DNA of 59,077 bases from a virus. The stretch lies in IMG/VR virus record IMGVR_UViG_3300032236_001008, positions 1-59,077 of that record; one strand, given 5' to 3'. Numbering within the stretch: position 1 is the first letter of the stretch; each line of letters begins with the position of its first letter. Below the pieces are notes generated by a model. That model did no database searches and was not told the DNA's origin. It worked only from the letters and a program-made list of their open reading frames with translations. A program made the position numbers and the translations under genes. Of the stretch, positions 9,390-18,193 are shown in pieces.

Positions 9390-9620
9390 ATGAACAGTAT
9401 TTTAACCCACATTCTTACCGGCAAAGACAACCAAACCCATGACATAGCCCGCTGGGCGTGGATGTTGGGCTTTCTCTTAGTTGGCGCTTGTGCCATCTAT
9501 CTAATCTATGCCGGCAAAGAGATCAGCCTAACAGAACTAGCTGGTGCCTTGGGCATTGTCTCTGGATCTGGTGCTGCCTCTGTTGCTGGTAAACAAATGT
9601 CTGGTGCGGAACCACAATAA
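9390..9620 (+). CDS. Candidate holin
   Basis: A 76-residue protein with one clear transmembrane helix (WAWMLGFLLVGACAIYLIYAG, residues 22-42) and a second weakly hydrophobic Gly/Ala-rich stretch (ELAGALGIVSGSGAASVAG). Size, membrane topology and position directly before the spanin and endolysin genes fit a phage holin, which forms inner-membrane holes that time lysis. It starts right after the previous stop and its last base is the first base of the next ATG. Other small membrane genes here could also be the holin. Confidence 0.55.
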   Translation: MNSILTHILTGKDNQTHDIARWAWMLGFLLVGACAIYLIYAGKEISLTELAGALGIVSGSGAASVAGKQMSGAEPQ

Positions 9621-10030
9621 TGTTCCCCCTTGGAATCATTACTTATGTCAAAATTGGATTATTTGCTCTGGCTATTCTTGGGGCTGGCTATACTGGCTAT
9701 AGTATTGAGGCTAGTCGTTTTGAACGTTACAAAGCGCAACAACTTGCAGAAACGCAAAAGGCTCAAGAACTACATCAAACAGCCACGGACCAAATAAGAA
9801 AAGAAAAAGATGATCAAATCGCTTCTATTAACAATCAGTTGCTCGATGCTGTTAGCCAGCTGCGTAGCCGTCCCAATCGCACCCAAAGCTCCAGCAATGG
9901 ACAAGACGGAACTGGGCGATCCCTTTCTGCCGAGGATGCAGAATTTCTTGTTAGGGAAGCTGCCAGAGCCGACCAGCTCAGAACAGGCCTCCAAGCCTGC
10001 TACGCCCAATACGACGCACTAAGTAAGTGA
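9620..10030 (+). CDS. Rz: i-spanin (Rz-like) inner-membrane lysis protein
   Basis: A 136-residue protein with an N-terminal transmembrane helix (residues 9-29, ITYVKIGLFALAILGAGYTG) and then a long charged periplasmic coiled coil (FERYKAQQLAETQKAQEL onward). This is the layout of Rz. A second ORF in the +1 frame inside it (9810-10022) has a lipoprotein signal, the hallmark of an Rz/Rz1 pair. Spanins join inner and outer membranes and complete lysis of Gram-negative hosts, so the pair argues for a host with an outer membrane. Confidence 0.75.
   Translation: MFPLGIITYVKIGLFALAILGAGYTGYSIEASRFERYKAQQLAETQKAQELHQTATDQIRKEKDDQIASINNQLLDAVSQLRSRPNRTQSSSNGQDGTGRSLSAEDAEFLVREAARADQLRTGLQACYAQYDALSK
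9810..10022 (+). CDS. Rz1: o-spanin (Rz1-like) lipoprotein nested in the i-spanin gene
   Basis: A 70-residue ORF wholly inside the i-spanin gene in the +1 frame. MIKSLLLTISCSMLLASC is a signal peptide with a lipobox (L-A-S-C18) for lipidation and outer-membrane attachment. The mature part is short and proline-rich (PIAPKAPAM, LPEPTSS), as is usual for Rz1. Nested reading frames for i- and o-spanin are well known in lambda-like phages. The call rests on the lipobox plus context. Confidence 0.75.
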   Translation: MIKSLLLTISCSMLLASCVAVPIAPKAPAMDKTELGDPFLPRMQNFLLGKLPEPTSSEQASKPATPNTTH

Positions 10031-10071
10031 CCCCACCATTCACGCTATAATGGCGTGGAGAAGGAGCCCAA

Positions 10072-10590
10072 ATGAAAAGAATTATCCCGATCCTTTTATG
10101 GATCCTAGGTAGTATTGCAGTAATCCACTACACAAACCGATATACCCAAATTGAAGAAAACATTATGGCAATTGCAAAATCCACATTAGACTTCATCACC
10201 AAAGAGGAAGGCGCCCGCAACAAGGCATACAAGGACTCTAAGGGTCTGTGGACTATTGGAGTAGGTCACCTCATCAAAGCCGATGAGCAACACCTCATCA
10301 CCGCAACCCTAACAGACGAACAGGTAGAAGACCTCCTTAAAAGCGATTTAAAGTGGTGTAGCCAGGCCGTAGAGAGCTCGGTAAAGGTACCCCTTGCCCA
10401 GCACCAATTTGACGCTCTATACAGCCTATGCTTCAATATTGGAGGCACTAACTTTGCCAAGTCTACTGTTGTTAAAAAAATCAACGAAAATGATATGCAG
10501 GGCGCGGCAGATGCCATTTTGATGTGGAATAAGCCAGAAGTGCTAGTAAACCGCAGAAAACGCGAAAGAGCACTATTTTTAGGGGCGTAA
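10072..10590 (+). CDS. Endolysin, GH24 (T4-type) lysozyme with N-terminal membrane segment
   Basis: A 172-residue muramidase that hydrolyses peptidoglycan. The T4 lysozyme triad is present with exact spacing: E46, D55 and T61 in KEEGARNKAYKDSKG and LWTIGVGH. Residues 4-20 (IIPILLWILGSIAVIHY) form a membrane helix with little charge, suggesting a signal-anchor-release form secreted by the host Sec machinery and later freed. An internal ATG (M32) would give a soluble version without the anchor. A strong AAGGAG site precedes the first ATG. It follows the spanin genes and ends one promoter upstream of the next unit. Confidence 0.85.
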   Translation: MKRIIPILLWILGSIAVIHYTNRYTQIEENIMAIAKSTLDFITKEEGARNKAYKDSKGLWTIGVGHLIKADEQHLITATLTDEQVEDLLKSDLKWCSQAVESSVKVPLAQHQFDALYSLCFNIGGTNFAKSTVVKKINENDMQGAADAILMWNKPEVLVNRRKRERALFLGA

Positions 10591-10619
10591 AACCCCATTT
10601 TTGTGCATTAGTAGATATA
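10583..10619 (+). promoter_or_regulatory. Phage promoter motif driving the 10.66-17.66 kb unit
   Basis: GGGCG at 10583-10587, exactly 15 nt, then GTGCATTAGTA at 10603-10613; position 37 is an A at 10619, the predicted transcription start. Five other sites in the window share this layout. The motif begins inside the last codons of the endolysin gene. A 45-nt leader follows before the ATG at 10664, with AGGAAA as ribosome-binding site. Confidence 0.7.
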
Positions 10620-10663
10620 AGGACTGATCATCCTTTATTCACCCACAACCTATAGGAAACCAA

Positions 10664-12115
10664 ATGGACGGCTTTAAATCACTGCCAAAAATGCAATGCT
10701 TCAGAGAAGGCGGCTCTGTAAAATCTAAACCAATGGCAAAATGCGTTGGCGGCAAAATGAAAGAAGGCGGAAAAGCCGATATTGCCCAAGATAAAGCTAT
10801 CGTTAAAAAAGCATTTGCTATGCACGATAAGCAAGAGCACGGTGGCGAAAAGACAGATTTGTCCAAGCTCAAAAAAGGTGGCCGTTCTAAAAAGGCTGTT
10901 GGCTCTGTTAAAAAATTTAAAACAGGCGGAAGCGTAACTAACGTTTATGAAGCCAAAAAATCTTCTGGTGATAAAGACAATATCCGTAAGACCAAACAGA
11001 TCAAACCAGCTACTGCTGCTGCTCCTTCTAAAGCAGCCACCAAGCCCAATTTTAAAGGCAGTGATGTTGCAAAAGAAAAGAATAAACCGGCGGCCGAGAA
11101 GGACCTTATCAAAAAGGTAAAGCCAACTGGTAACAAGAAAGCTGCTGCTCCATCTGGCGCTGGTGGCCCAGACGCTTTCAAAAAAGGTGGCAAGGTAAAA
11201 AAGTATAACGAGGGCAAATTAGTTGCCCCCGCTGCTGCCGGTCCTGCAGCAAAAGCTCCATCTGCAGCAACAGGCCAAGGACAAATTAGTGATTACGAGC
11301 GTAATCGTATGTCCAACATCAGCAAATTAGATCCAGCCCAACAAGCCGAGTTTGCTAAACAGCAAGCTGAAGCTACTGCTAAATACGGCAAGAAAAAAGG
11401 CGGTAAGATTAAGAAGTTTGCTGACGGTGGTTTGACTGCTGAGGAAAAAGATTGGTTGGGTGGCGCTGACGCCACTGACCCATTTATCCAAGCTCGCATG
11501 CGCGCAGCCCTTGGTCCTAAAAAAGCTGCCCCAGCACCACAGGGTTCATACATCTCTTCTGATGTAGATAACCGTGACGTTGGTCAAACTGGTGGTTCTA
11601 TTGATGACGAAAGCAAATGGGGCAACGTAAGCCCAGCTGCCGCAGCATTTAATAAGAACATCCCTGGCGCAGGTCCTGTAGCTGCTGCTCCTGTTCGTAC
11701 AGCCCCAGCTCCTGCAATGCCAGCTGGTCCAAGCGCTGATGATCGTCTACGTGCTAAGTATGGTCGCCCTGTTCAAGCTCCTAACGTTGAGCAAGACTCT
11801 GGTGTAGCATACCCACAAGGTCGTGGAAATGTTGACGCTTTACGTAGCGCAGTTCTGCCTTCCTTTGGTGGCTCTATGCCTTCTGCTTTCCCAGCACAAA
11901 ATGTAGCTCCACGTCCTGCACAAACTATTCCTAGTGCTAACGTAAGCATGCCTTCTGCATTCCCCGCAGCTAAAGTAGTTCCACGTCCAGCACCGGTTAT
12001 CCCAAGTGCAAACCTTGGTGCTCCAACAAGTTTTGACTCAGCACTATCACGTGTTAAGCGTCGTCCTGTAGTAGCACAAAAACGTGGTGGTAAAGCTGGT
12101 AAGAAAGGCTGCTAA
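10664..12115 (+). CDS. Lys/Gly/Ala-rich low-complexity virion protein
   Basis: A 483-residue, strongly basic protein in its first half, with repeated GG-turn motifs: [49 protein letters not shown]. The second half is Ala/Pro-rich with two repeats of the type [13 protein letters not shown]. The C-terminus is [11 protein letters not shown]. The basic part could bind DNA inside the capsid, but no enzymatic motif is visible. Its start ([11 protein letters not shown]) resembles that of the small protein at 30480 (MNDFKKLPKMK). Confidence 0.65.
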   Translation: MDGFKSLPKMQCFREGGSVKSKPMAKCVGGKMKEGGKADIAQDKAIVKKAFAMHDKQEHGGEKTDLSKLKKGGRSKKAVGSVKKFKTGGSVTNVYEAKKSSGDKDNIRKTKQIKPATAAAPSKAATKPNFKGSDVAKEKNKPAAEKDLIKKVKPTGNKKAAAPSGAGGPDAFKKGGKVKKYNEGKLVAPAAAGPAAKAPSAATGQGQISDYERNRMSNISKLDPAQQAEFAKQQAEATAKYGKKKGGKIKKFADGGLTAEEKDWLGGADATDPFIQARMRAALGPKKAAPAPQGSYISSDVDNRDVGQTGGSIDDESKWGNVSPAAAAFNKNIPGAGPVAAAPVRTAPAPAMPAGPSADDRLRAKYGRPVQAPNVEQDSGVAYPQGRGNVDALRSAVLPSFGGSMPSAFPAQNVAPRPAQTIPSANVSMPSAFPAAKVVPRPAPVIPSANLGAPTSFDSALSRVKRRPVVAQKRGGKAGKKGC

Positions 12116-12282
12116 TGCCAATCAAATCTAAAGCACAGCTAGGTGCAATGTATGCCGCAGCTGAGGGTAAGTCTACCCTCGGCATTCCTAAAAAAGTTGG
12201 TAAAGAGTTTGTCAAAGCTGGTAAAGCTAAACCAAACTTGCCACAAAAAGTACAAAAGCGAGCCGCTGGCCGCGGGAGATAA
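12115..12282 (+). CDS. Small basic phage protein (55 aa)
   Basis: A 55-codon ORF sharing TAATG with the previous stop. The sequence [20 protein letters not shown] and then [16 protein letters not shown] is a pattern I recall from small conserved phage proteins of unknown function. It is strongly basic at the C-terminus ([11 protein letters not shown]). It lies between virion genes in the same unit. Confidence 0.6.
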   Translation: MPIKSKAQLGAMYAAAEGKSTLGIPKKVGKEFVKAGKAKPNLPQKVQKRAAGRGR

Positions 12283-12285
12283 TCT

Positions 12286-13365
12286 GTGGCATATTCTGGC
12301 ACATACAACCAAACTAAGGTTAACGTTGATGAGTTAATTTCCTACGCCTACCGTGACGCAGGAAAAACCTCAGAAGAGATGACGCCTGAGTATGTACAAG
12401 CTGGCAAACAGGCTTTGTTCTACATACTCCAAAACTCTGTAAACCGTGGTATTAATATCTGGTTGCAAGAGGTTGTAGTTTTGGGCGCTCAAACAAACCA
12501 GCAAGTTTTACCAATGCCAGCCAACTGCGTTGACGTATTGGAAGCTAACTGGATCTACATTGTAAATCCAACTTTCTCCGCTACACTCCCTACAGACAAT
12601 CCAAACGTATACACCCTATTTGATCAGTCTGGAAATGCTGATCTAAACCAACACGTCACTACAACGCTTTCTAAAAATTACTTTGGTGCAGCTTACTCTC
12701 AGGCTACGAGGTTATACTATGTTGGCTTTAACGCTTATGCTCCTGGTGGCAGTGCTATTTACGATTTGGATTTTCAAGTAAGCACTGACGGTGTTACATG
12801 GACTACTTGGGAATCCTTTCCGTCAGTAACATTAGCTGATAGACAATGGCAATACTATGGAATCAATACCACCCAAGCTTTTAATTATTATCGTTTATCT
12901 AATCGCAATAGCGGTAGCACCTATTCTCTACGCGCTATACAATTTGCACAATCGCAACAAGTAATTCCTATGGCACGACTCAATCGTACCGATTACTTCT
13001 CGTTGCCAAACAAACAATTCCCAAGCCAACGCACACTACAGTACTGGTTTAATCGTCAGGTTGATCCAGAGATGTATCTATGGCCTGTGCCTAACAACAA
13101 CTTCCAAGCATTCTCGATGATCCTGGAATGCCAACCACAAGACGTTGGTTCGTTGACTAATACCTTGTACATGCCTGATCGTGCGTTAAACTATTTCCAA
13201 ATGGCTCTATCGCATAGATTATCTATGCAGTTACCAAACATTGATTCAACTCGTATTAGCTATTTGGAACAACAAGCGTTGCAAGCACGTCAAGACTTTG
13301 AAGATGAAGATCGTGATAAGTCACCGATCTACTTCCAACCTAATATCAGTTACTATACACGATGA
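12286..13365 (+). CDS. Tail/neck virion protein (359 aa)
   Basis: Starts with GTG at 12286, four bases after the previous stop; the protein begins AYSGTYNQTKVNVDELISYAYRDAG. The N-terminal 90 residues (helices with TPEYVQAGKQALFYILQ) and the C-terminal helices flank a beta domain of about 140 residues (LDFQVSTDGVTWTTWESFP, a carbohydrate-binding or Ig-like pattern). Position just before the adaptor and nozzle genes suggests a neck or tail-hub component. It overlaps the next start by four bases. Confidence 0.6.
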   Translation: MAYSGTYNQTKVNVDELISYAYRDAGKTSEEMTPEYVQAGKQALFYILQNSVNRGINIWLQEVVVLGAQTNQQVLPMPANCVDVLEANWIYIVNPTFSATLPTDNPNVYTLFDQSGNADLNQHVTTTLSKNYFGAAYSQATRLYYVGFNAYAPGGSAIYDLDFQVSTDGVTWTTWESFPSVTLADRQWQYYGINTTQAFNYYRLSNRNSGSTYSLRAIQFAQSQQVIPMARLNRTDYFSLPNKQFPSQRTLQYWFNRQVDPEMYLWPVPNNNFQAFSMILECQPQDVGSLTNTLYMPDRALNYFQMALSHRLSMQLPNIDSTRISYLEQQALQARQDFEDEDRDKSPIYFQPNISYYTR

Positions 13366-13982
13366 CTACAGCATACGTTCAAACCTATGACAACTTGGTT
13401 GCAGATGTCATCACCTATATGGAGCGTGATGACGCTGGCTTTATAGCGCAAATTCCAAGCCTAATTGGTTTGGCGGAATCTGCTATTGCTGCCGAGTTAA
13501 AGTCTTTGTTGCAGTTGGTAGTTGTTGAAACTACACTAACTGCAACTAACCCTGTGCTTACCAAACCTACTCGTTGGAGAAAAACAATCTCCATGAAGAT
13601 CAATGGTAAGCCCGTGGTAATGCGTTCACAAGACTATATTGCACAATATAACTCTGAATCATCTACAGGTCAGCCACAGTACTATGCTGAGTATGATTAC
13701 AACAACTGGAACTTTGCTCCTATTCCAGATCAAAATTACCCAGTAGAAATCATTTATTACAGTTTGGTTCAGCCATTGGATTCAACAAACCAAACCAATC
13801 TATTCACACAAGTTGCCCCACAGGCAATGTTGTTTGGCACTTTATTGCAAGCTCAAGGCTATTTAAAAGCACTGGACAAATTACCAGTGTGGAAACAATA
13901 CTACACAGATTGTATTGATGCCCTCAAGAAAGAAGACGATTCACGTCGTATTGATCGCAATACAACAGTACAGGAACCTTAA
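13362..13982 (+). CDS. Head-tail adaptor, SU10/T7 gp11-like
   Basis: A 206-residue protein. The N-terminal helices (NLVADVITYMERDDAGF, IPSLIGLAESAIAAELK) and the following beta segment (WRKTISMKINGKPVVM, YYAEYDYNNWNFAPIPD) match the pattern of short-tailed-phage adaptor proteins that form a ring under the portal. The C-terminal helix (KQYYTDCIDALKKEDD) is also typical. It sits directly before the nozzle-type genes, as in related podoviruses. Assignment is from remembered family patterns. Confidence 0.65.
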   Translation: MTTAYVQTYDNLVADVITYMERDDAGFIAQIPSLIGLAESAIAAELKSLLQLVVVETTLTATNPVLTKPTRWRKTISMKINGKPVVMRSQDYIAQYNSESSTGQPQYYAEYDYNNWNFAPIPDQNYPVEIIYYSLVQPLDSTNQTNLFTQVAPQAMLFGTLLQAQGYLKALDKLPVWKQYYTDCIDALKKEDDSRRIDRNTTVQEP

Positions 13983-13985
13983 TCC

Positions 13986-15269
13986 ATGCCGTCCTACGTA
14001 TCGCCATTTACCGGTGACGTTGTCCAGCAAACGGACGTTACATACTATGCGTTAGCCTTTAGTGCCAATACACAGCTGTATTGGCCTTTAGTGCTTAATG
14101 GTGCACAAGTACCTGCTTCACGCATTATGGATTGTACGCCATCTACCAGCGGCTTAACAGTGTTTTTACCAGACGCCTCACAAGGCTCAACTGGTATTGA
14201 CATTTTGTTCCGTAACTTTGGCTCACAGACATTTTACGTTGCGCAGTACGGTGGGTCTGGCTCTGTAGCAATTCCAGCTGGCGTATCTAAGTATTTTTAC
14301 TTGTCAGACAATACCACTCAAGCTGGTGTATGGCAAAACGTAACCTTTGGTACCGGTACATCTTCTGCTGATGCAGCCACTTTGGCTGGCGCTGGTCTTG
14401 CTGCTATCTCAGGCCAACTGGCAGTTACTCAAAGCGTACAAGTTTCTTCCTCATCCCCAACCATTAATGACGCAAGCCGTGCTAAGACTTATGTTTGGAG
14501 CGGTGGTAATGGCACATTTACTTTACCAAATCCAACAGGCTTATCAGCTGGTTGGTGGATTGGATTTAGAAATAGTGGCACAGGCACATTAAATTTAGTG
14601 ACTGTTGGCGGAGCTTTAATTAACGGTGCTGCTAACGTTACAGCAAACCCCGGCAACTCTGGTTTTATTTTTTACCAAGAGTCCACTGGTAATTTTTATA
14701 CCATTGGTTTACAAACACCAACCAACGTAACCTTTACCTCTGCGGTATATGACGTTGACAATATCATTGGGCCAACATTAAGCCTTGTTAGCTTTGCCCC
14801 AATTATTCAGACTTATGTGTCGTTGTCTGGCACACGTACTACTCCGCTAGAAGTTATCCTACCAGCAACCACAGCGTTGTACATTTTGATTAATGATACA
14901 ACCACAACGCTGTATGACATCTCGTTTGCTATTTCTGGATCTAGTGCAACTCCTACCGTATTGGCTCCTGGTCAAATTATTACTGCGTTATCTGATGGCA
15001 ATCAGTTAATTATTTTATCGCAAAATTCATCTACATATTACTACGGCGCTGATGGTTCTGCTGCATTACCAACATTCTCATTTTTATCAGACACCACAAC
15101 GGGCATGTATTTATTATCTGCTGGTGTATTAGGATTGACAGCAAACGGCGCCAACATATTAACATTAGACGGATCTACCCCAAGTACCCCAGCTATTTCA
15201 TCTGTGGCCTCAATTTCAACTAGCAAAACAGTTACCGCAGAAGGCGGTGTTTTAGGCGGAACATTCTAA
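13986..15269 (+). CDS. Beta-rich virion protein, fibre- or neck-associated
   Basis: A 427-residue protein of short Thr/Ser/Gly-rich strands without charged regions. Segments such as ARTYV-like SRAKTYVWSGGNGTFTLPN and GWWIGFRNSGTGTLNL resemble domains of phage tail-needle or fibre proteins. It ends in EGGVLGGTF, like the ISGGTF end of the first fibre gene, and its last base is the first base of the next ATG. Role in the tail is inferred. Confidence 0.6.
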   Translation: MPSYVSPFTGDVVQQTDVTYYALAFSANTQLYWPLVLNGAQVPASRIMDCTPSTSGLTVFLPDASQGSTGIDILFRNFGSQTFYVAQYGGSGSVAIPAGVSKYFYLSDNTTQAGVWQNVTFGTGTSSADAATLAGAGLAAISGQLAVTQSVQVSSSSPTINDASRAKTYVWSGGNGTFTLPNPTGLSAGWWIGFRNSGTGTLNLVTVGGALINGAANVTANPGNSGFIFYQESTGNFYTIGLQTPTNVTFTSAVYDVDNIIGPTLSLVSFAPIIQTYVSLSGTRTTPLEVILPATTALYILINDTTTTLYDISFAISGSSATPTVLAPGQIITALSDGNQLIILSQNSSTYYYGADGSAALPTFSFLSDTTTGMYLLSAGVLGLTANGANILTLDGSTPSTPAISSVASISTSKTVTAEGGVLGGTF

Positions 15270-17413
15270 TGGCAGCACAACAAGATTCCGGCACATCACA
15301 AGAACAGTATAATTTAGTTTATACCCTTGGCGTACAGCCAGGTATCAAGCGTGACGGTACTAACTTTGAGTCACGTGAATACCAAGACGGCGTATGGTGC
15401 CGTTTCCAACGTGGCACACCTAAAAAAATGGGTGGCTATCGTGAAATCTTTGGTACGTTTACTGGCATACCACGTGGTATGATTGTTAGCCCATATAACG
15501 GTGTTAACTACATTTTTGCTGGTAACGCTACTGGTATTGATGTGTTTATTACTGGTAACACGATTGGTGTTGGCTCTGGTCCGTACATTGCTAATATATT
15601 GCCAGGCTACTCTGAGTTTGCTGTAGCGTCAAACACAGCACACACTTTTACTATTTATGGTGGTGCAACCACACCAAAAGATTACACATCTGTATTTCCA
15701 GCTGGCACTAAGGTTATATTTGCTCAGACAAACCCAGCTACTGTATACAACGTAACTGGTTCTGTTTTTACAACACCAAATACCGTTGTAACCGTTACAG
15801 AAACCATTACAGGTACTAAATCAAACGTATGGCTTTATAATACACACTATTCGCCAGATGCTCGTAACTTGTGGCAGTTTGATTTACAATACTCTCCTGT
15901 TGGCGCAGCTCTAAAAGTATTGGCTCACCCGGGTTTAAACTTACTTAACATTGACAACGCTGAAGATACTCAAGTATTAGTAGGTGACATTTTGCCAGCT
16001 AGCGCTGGCGTATGGAACTTTTATGGTTTGGCTGACTCAACTGGCCAACAACCAACATACAAACCTATTAGCGTTAACGGTGGTGTGTGCGTATTGTATC
16101 CGTACATATTTGTGTACGGCGATAATGGTTACATCGCAAATAACCACGTTGAGACAACCTACGGAACTCAGACGCTAACCGATTGGAACGGCGCAACCGC
16201 CAACCAGATCAACATGTCGTCTTCCAAAATTGTTAAAGGTATTCCAGTGCGTGGTGGTACAAACTCACCATCTGGTTTGTTCTGGGCTACTGACTCACTA
16301 ATTCGTGTGTCTTTTGTTGGTACCGCACCGCTATATTGGCGTTACGATATTATTTCCAGCCAGATCTCAACCATGTCATCATCTTGTTTTGTGGAGATGG
16401 ACGGCGTGTACTATTGGCTTGGCGTTGACCGTTTCTATCTATACAACGGTGTTGTTAACGTTTTAGCTAATGATAAAAACGTAAACTGGCTATTTGACAA
16501 CATTAACTTCTCAGCACGTCAAAAAGTATGGGCTACCAAAGTCCCACGCTATAACGAGATCTGGTTCTTTTATCCTAGAGGTTCTTCTACCGAAGTAACC
16601 GATGCTATTATCTACAACGTTAAAGATAAGATTTGGTATGATGCTGGCCAAGCAGATGGCGCTCGCCGTTCTTGTGGATACACCACAGAAATTTTCCCAA
16701 CTCCTATTTGGGCTGGTTGGGACTATGATGTTACTTACAGTAACCCATTAACTTTGATTGCTACACCATCCGGTGAGCCAGCGCCTACAGCTAAACAGTT
16801 TTATTTAGCTGGCGACCAAACTCCATCGTTCTCTCCAGGTGACCACTTTTCATTCTCAAACGCCGGTAACCCAGCTACTCCAGTTTATACGGTAGATAAC
16901 AGTCAATTAATTATTGATAGTTTTGTGCCGGCACCTGGTGTTACATTAGTTACAGCAACAACCAACTTTGTACCTGGTGTAACGGCTGGTGATGTGGTAT
17001 ACTACATGGAAGGTGGATATGGAATTTGGCAACAAGAATATGGTTACAATAAAGTGTCTTTATCTTCAGAGACAGCTATTACTTCTAGCTTTACAACTTG
17101 TGATATTAGCTGGGTTGGTGGGACACCTTCCCAAGACACAACCTCAGGACCAAACCGCCGTATGCACTTGCGACGTGTAGAGCCAGACTTTGTACAAAAT
17201 GGCCAAATGACTATGGAAGTAAACGGTCGTAAGTTTGCTAGAGGCAATGTGGAAAACTCTGGGCCATTTTATTTTGACCCAGATACTGGCAAAATTGACT
17301 TGCGTGTAGAGCATCGTGAACTTACCCTCACATTTACCTCCAATATTATTGACGGTAACTATGAAATGGGTCGTTTGCTAATTACCGCAGAATACGGTGA
17401 CGAGCGCCCATAA
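15269..17413 (+). CDS. Tail nozzle / P22 gp10-like packaged-DNA stabilisation protein
   Basis: A 714-residue beta-rich protein. The N-terminus (GVQPGIKRDGTNFESREY, DGVWCRFQRGTPKKMGGYR) follows the pattern of P22 gp10 and T7 gp12-type nozzle proteins: a DGxxVRF-like segment then G-x-P-x-K-x-GGY. Later segments such as GLFWATDSLIRVSF and MDGVYYWLGVDRFYLYNG look like beta-propeller blades. Such proteins form a hexameric ring below the adaptor and close the DNA channel. Length is within the usual range. It overlaps both neighbours by one base (TAATG). Confidence 0.62.
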   Translation: MAAQQDSGTSQEQYNLVYTLGVQPGIKRDGTNFESREYQDGVWCRFQRGTPKKMGGYREIFGTFTGIPRGMIVSPYNGVNYIFAGNATGIDVFITGNTIGVGSGPYIANILPGYSEFAVASNTAHTFTIYGGATTPKDYTSVFPAGTKVIFAQTNPATVYNVTGSVFTTPNTVVTVTETITGTKSNVWLYNTHYSPDARNLWQFDLQYSPVGAALKVLAHPGLNLLNIDNAEDTQVLVGDILPASAGVWNFYGLADSTGQQPTYKPISVNGGVCVLYPYIFVYGDNGYIANNHVETTYGTQTLTDWNGATANQINMSSSKIVKGIPVRGGTNSPSGLFWATDSLIRVSFVGTAPLYWRYDIISSQISTMSSSCFVEMDGVYYWLGVDRFYLYNGVVNVLANDKNVNWLFDNINFSARQKVWATKVPRYNEIWFFYPRGSSTEVTDAIIYNVKDKIWYDAGQADGARRSCGYTTEIFPTPIWAGWDYDVTYSNPLTLIATPSGEPAPTAKQFYLAGDQTPSFSPGDHFSFSNAGNPATPVYTVDNSQLIIDSFVPAPGVTLVTATTNFVPGVTAGDVVYYMEGGYGIWQQEYGYNKVSLSSETAITSSFTTCDISWVGGTPSQDTTSGPNRRMHLRRVEPDFVQNGQMTMEVNGRKFARGNVENSGPFYFDPDTGKIDLRVEHRELTLTFTSNIIDGNYEMGRLLITAEYGDERP

Positions 17414-17664
17414 TGGCATTACAAGACTTTTTTCCTTGTATCCCAGAACATATGACCTGGGAAGACTGGAACTGTAACGTAGTACTATATTTTGGGGCAC
17501 AACCGATTGCCCATGGTAAGGAAGAAGACTGGCAAACCATAGCTAAAAACATTTGCCAGTTACCATTTTTTGAAGTATACCCAATTGCCGATCCAACGCT
17601 ATTTGATAAATGGCAGGATTGGGCAAACAATTTTACCTTAATTATCAACGGCCCATCTCGTTAA
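17413..17664 (+). CDS. Small virion-operon protein (83 aa)
   Basis: An 83-residue protein, acidic and rich in aromatic residues (six Trp, many Phe), no membrane segment. It shares TAATG with the nozzle gene and is the last gene before the promoter at 17668. The family is not recognised; a tail-completion or assembly role is only a guess. Confidence 0.55.
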   Translation: MALQDFFPCIPEHMTWEDWNCNVVLYFGAQPIAHGKEEDWQTIAKNICQLPFFEVYPIADPTLFDKWQDWANNFTLIINGPSR

Positions 17665-17667
17665 TTA

Positions 17668-17704
17668 GGGCGAAAAACACATTTTCTTTGCATTAGTATA
17701 TGTA
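17668..17704 (+). promoter_or_regulatory. Phage promoter motif driving the internal virion protein unit
   Basis: GGGCG at 17668-17672, 15 nt, TTGCATTAGTA at 17688-17698, A at position 37 (17704). A 27-nt leader with TAGGAT as ribosome-binding site leads to the ATG at 17732. Spacing matches the other five sites exactly. Confidence 0.7.
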
Positions 17705-17731
17705 AGGGATATAGATTAAATAGGATTAAAT

Positions 17732-18193
17732 ATGACCCAAATGGTCGACAGCCATCAGCAAAAACTAAGCACAGACCAGATCGTTCAGATTGCGTCTGAA
17801 AACACTCGCGCCCCCTATCCATTCAAAAAAGTGTATATGCTGTTCGTTGCCGAAATGGGCATGCCAAATACTAAACTATATAAAATAGGCAATACTTTGT
17901 TTATTATCCACCCTTCTGACAATGATCCAACATACGGCATCTTCCGTGCGCTAAACGCCGACACCGCTAGAAACTTTGTTGAGAATGGTAAAGAGTTTGT
18001 TGACCGTGCAGTATCTGATGGTTTTAAAGCATTAAAAACCCAGTTTTCAGATCCAAGTATATTACAAATATTTAATATCATTGGGCGTGAAGAACAGGAA
18101 CTACAAAACCCAAATTTGGGTTACGCTGTAGGACGTGCCAAAAATGGCGACTATAGCGTTTCATTGATGCTCGGTGAAAGAAGGGGTCAATAA
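17732..18193 (+). CDS. Virion-operon protein of unknown function (153 aa)
   Basis: A 153-residue soluble protein of mixed helix and strand (FKKVYMLFVAEMGMPNTKLY, NADTARNFVENGKEFVD). It resembles small acyltransferase-like or chaperone proteins placed before podoviral ejection proteins, but I see no decisive motif. It is the first gene of the unit and overlaps the next start by one base. Confidence 0.5.
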   Translation: MTQMVDSHQQKLSTDQIVQIASENTRAPYPFKKVYMLFVAEMGMPNTKLYKIGNTLFIIHPSDNDPTYGIFRALNADTARNFVENGKEFVDRAVSDGFKALKTQFSDPSILQIFNIIGREEQELQNPNLGYAVGRAKNGDYSVSLMLGERRGQ

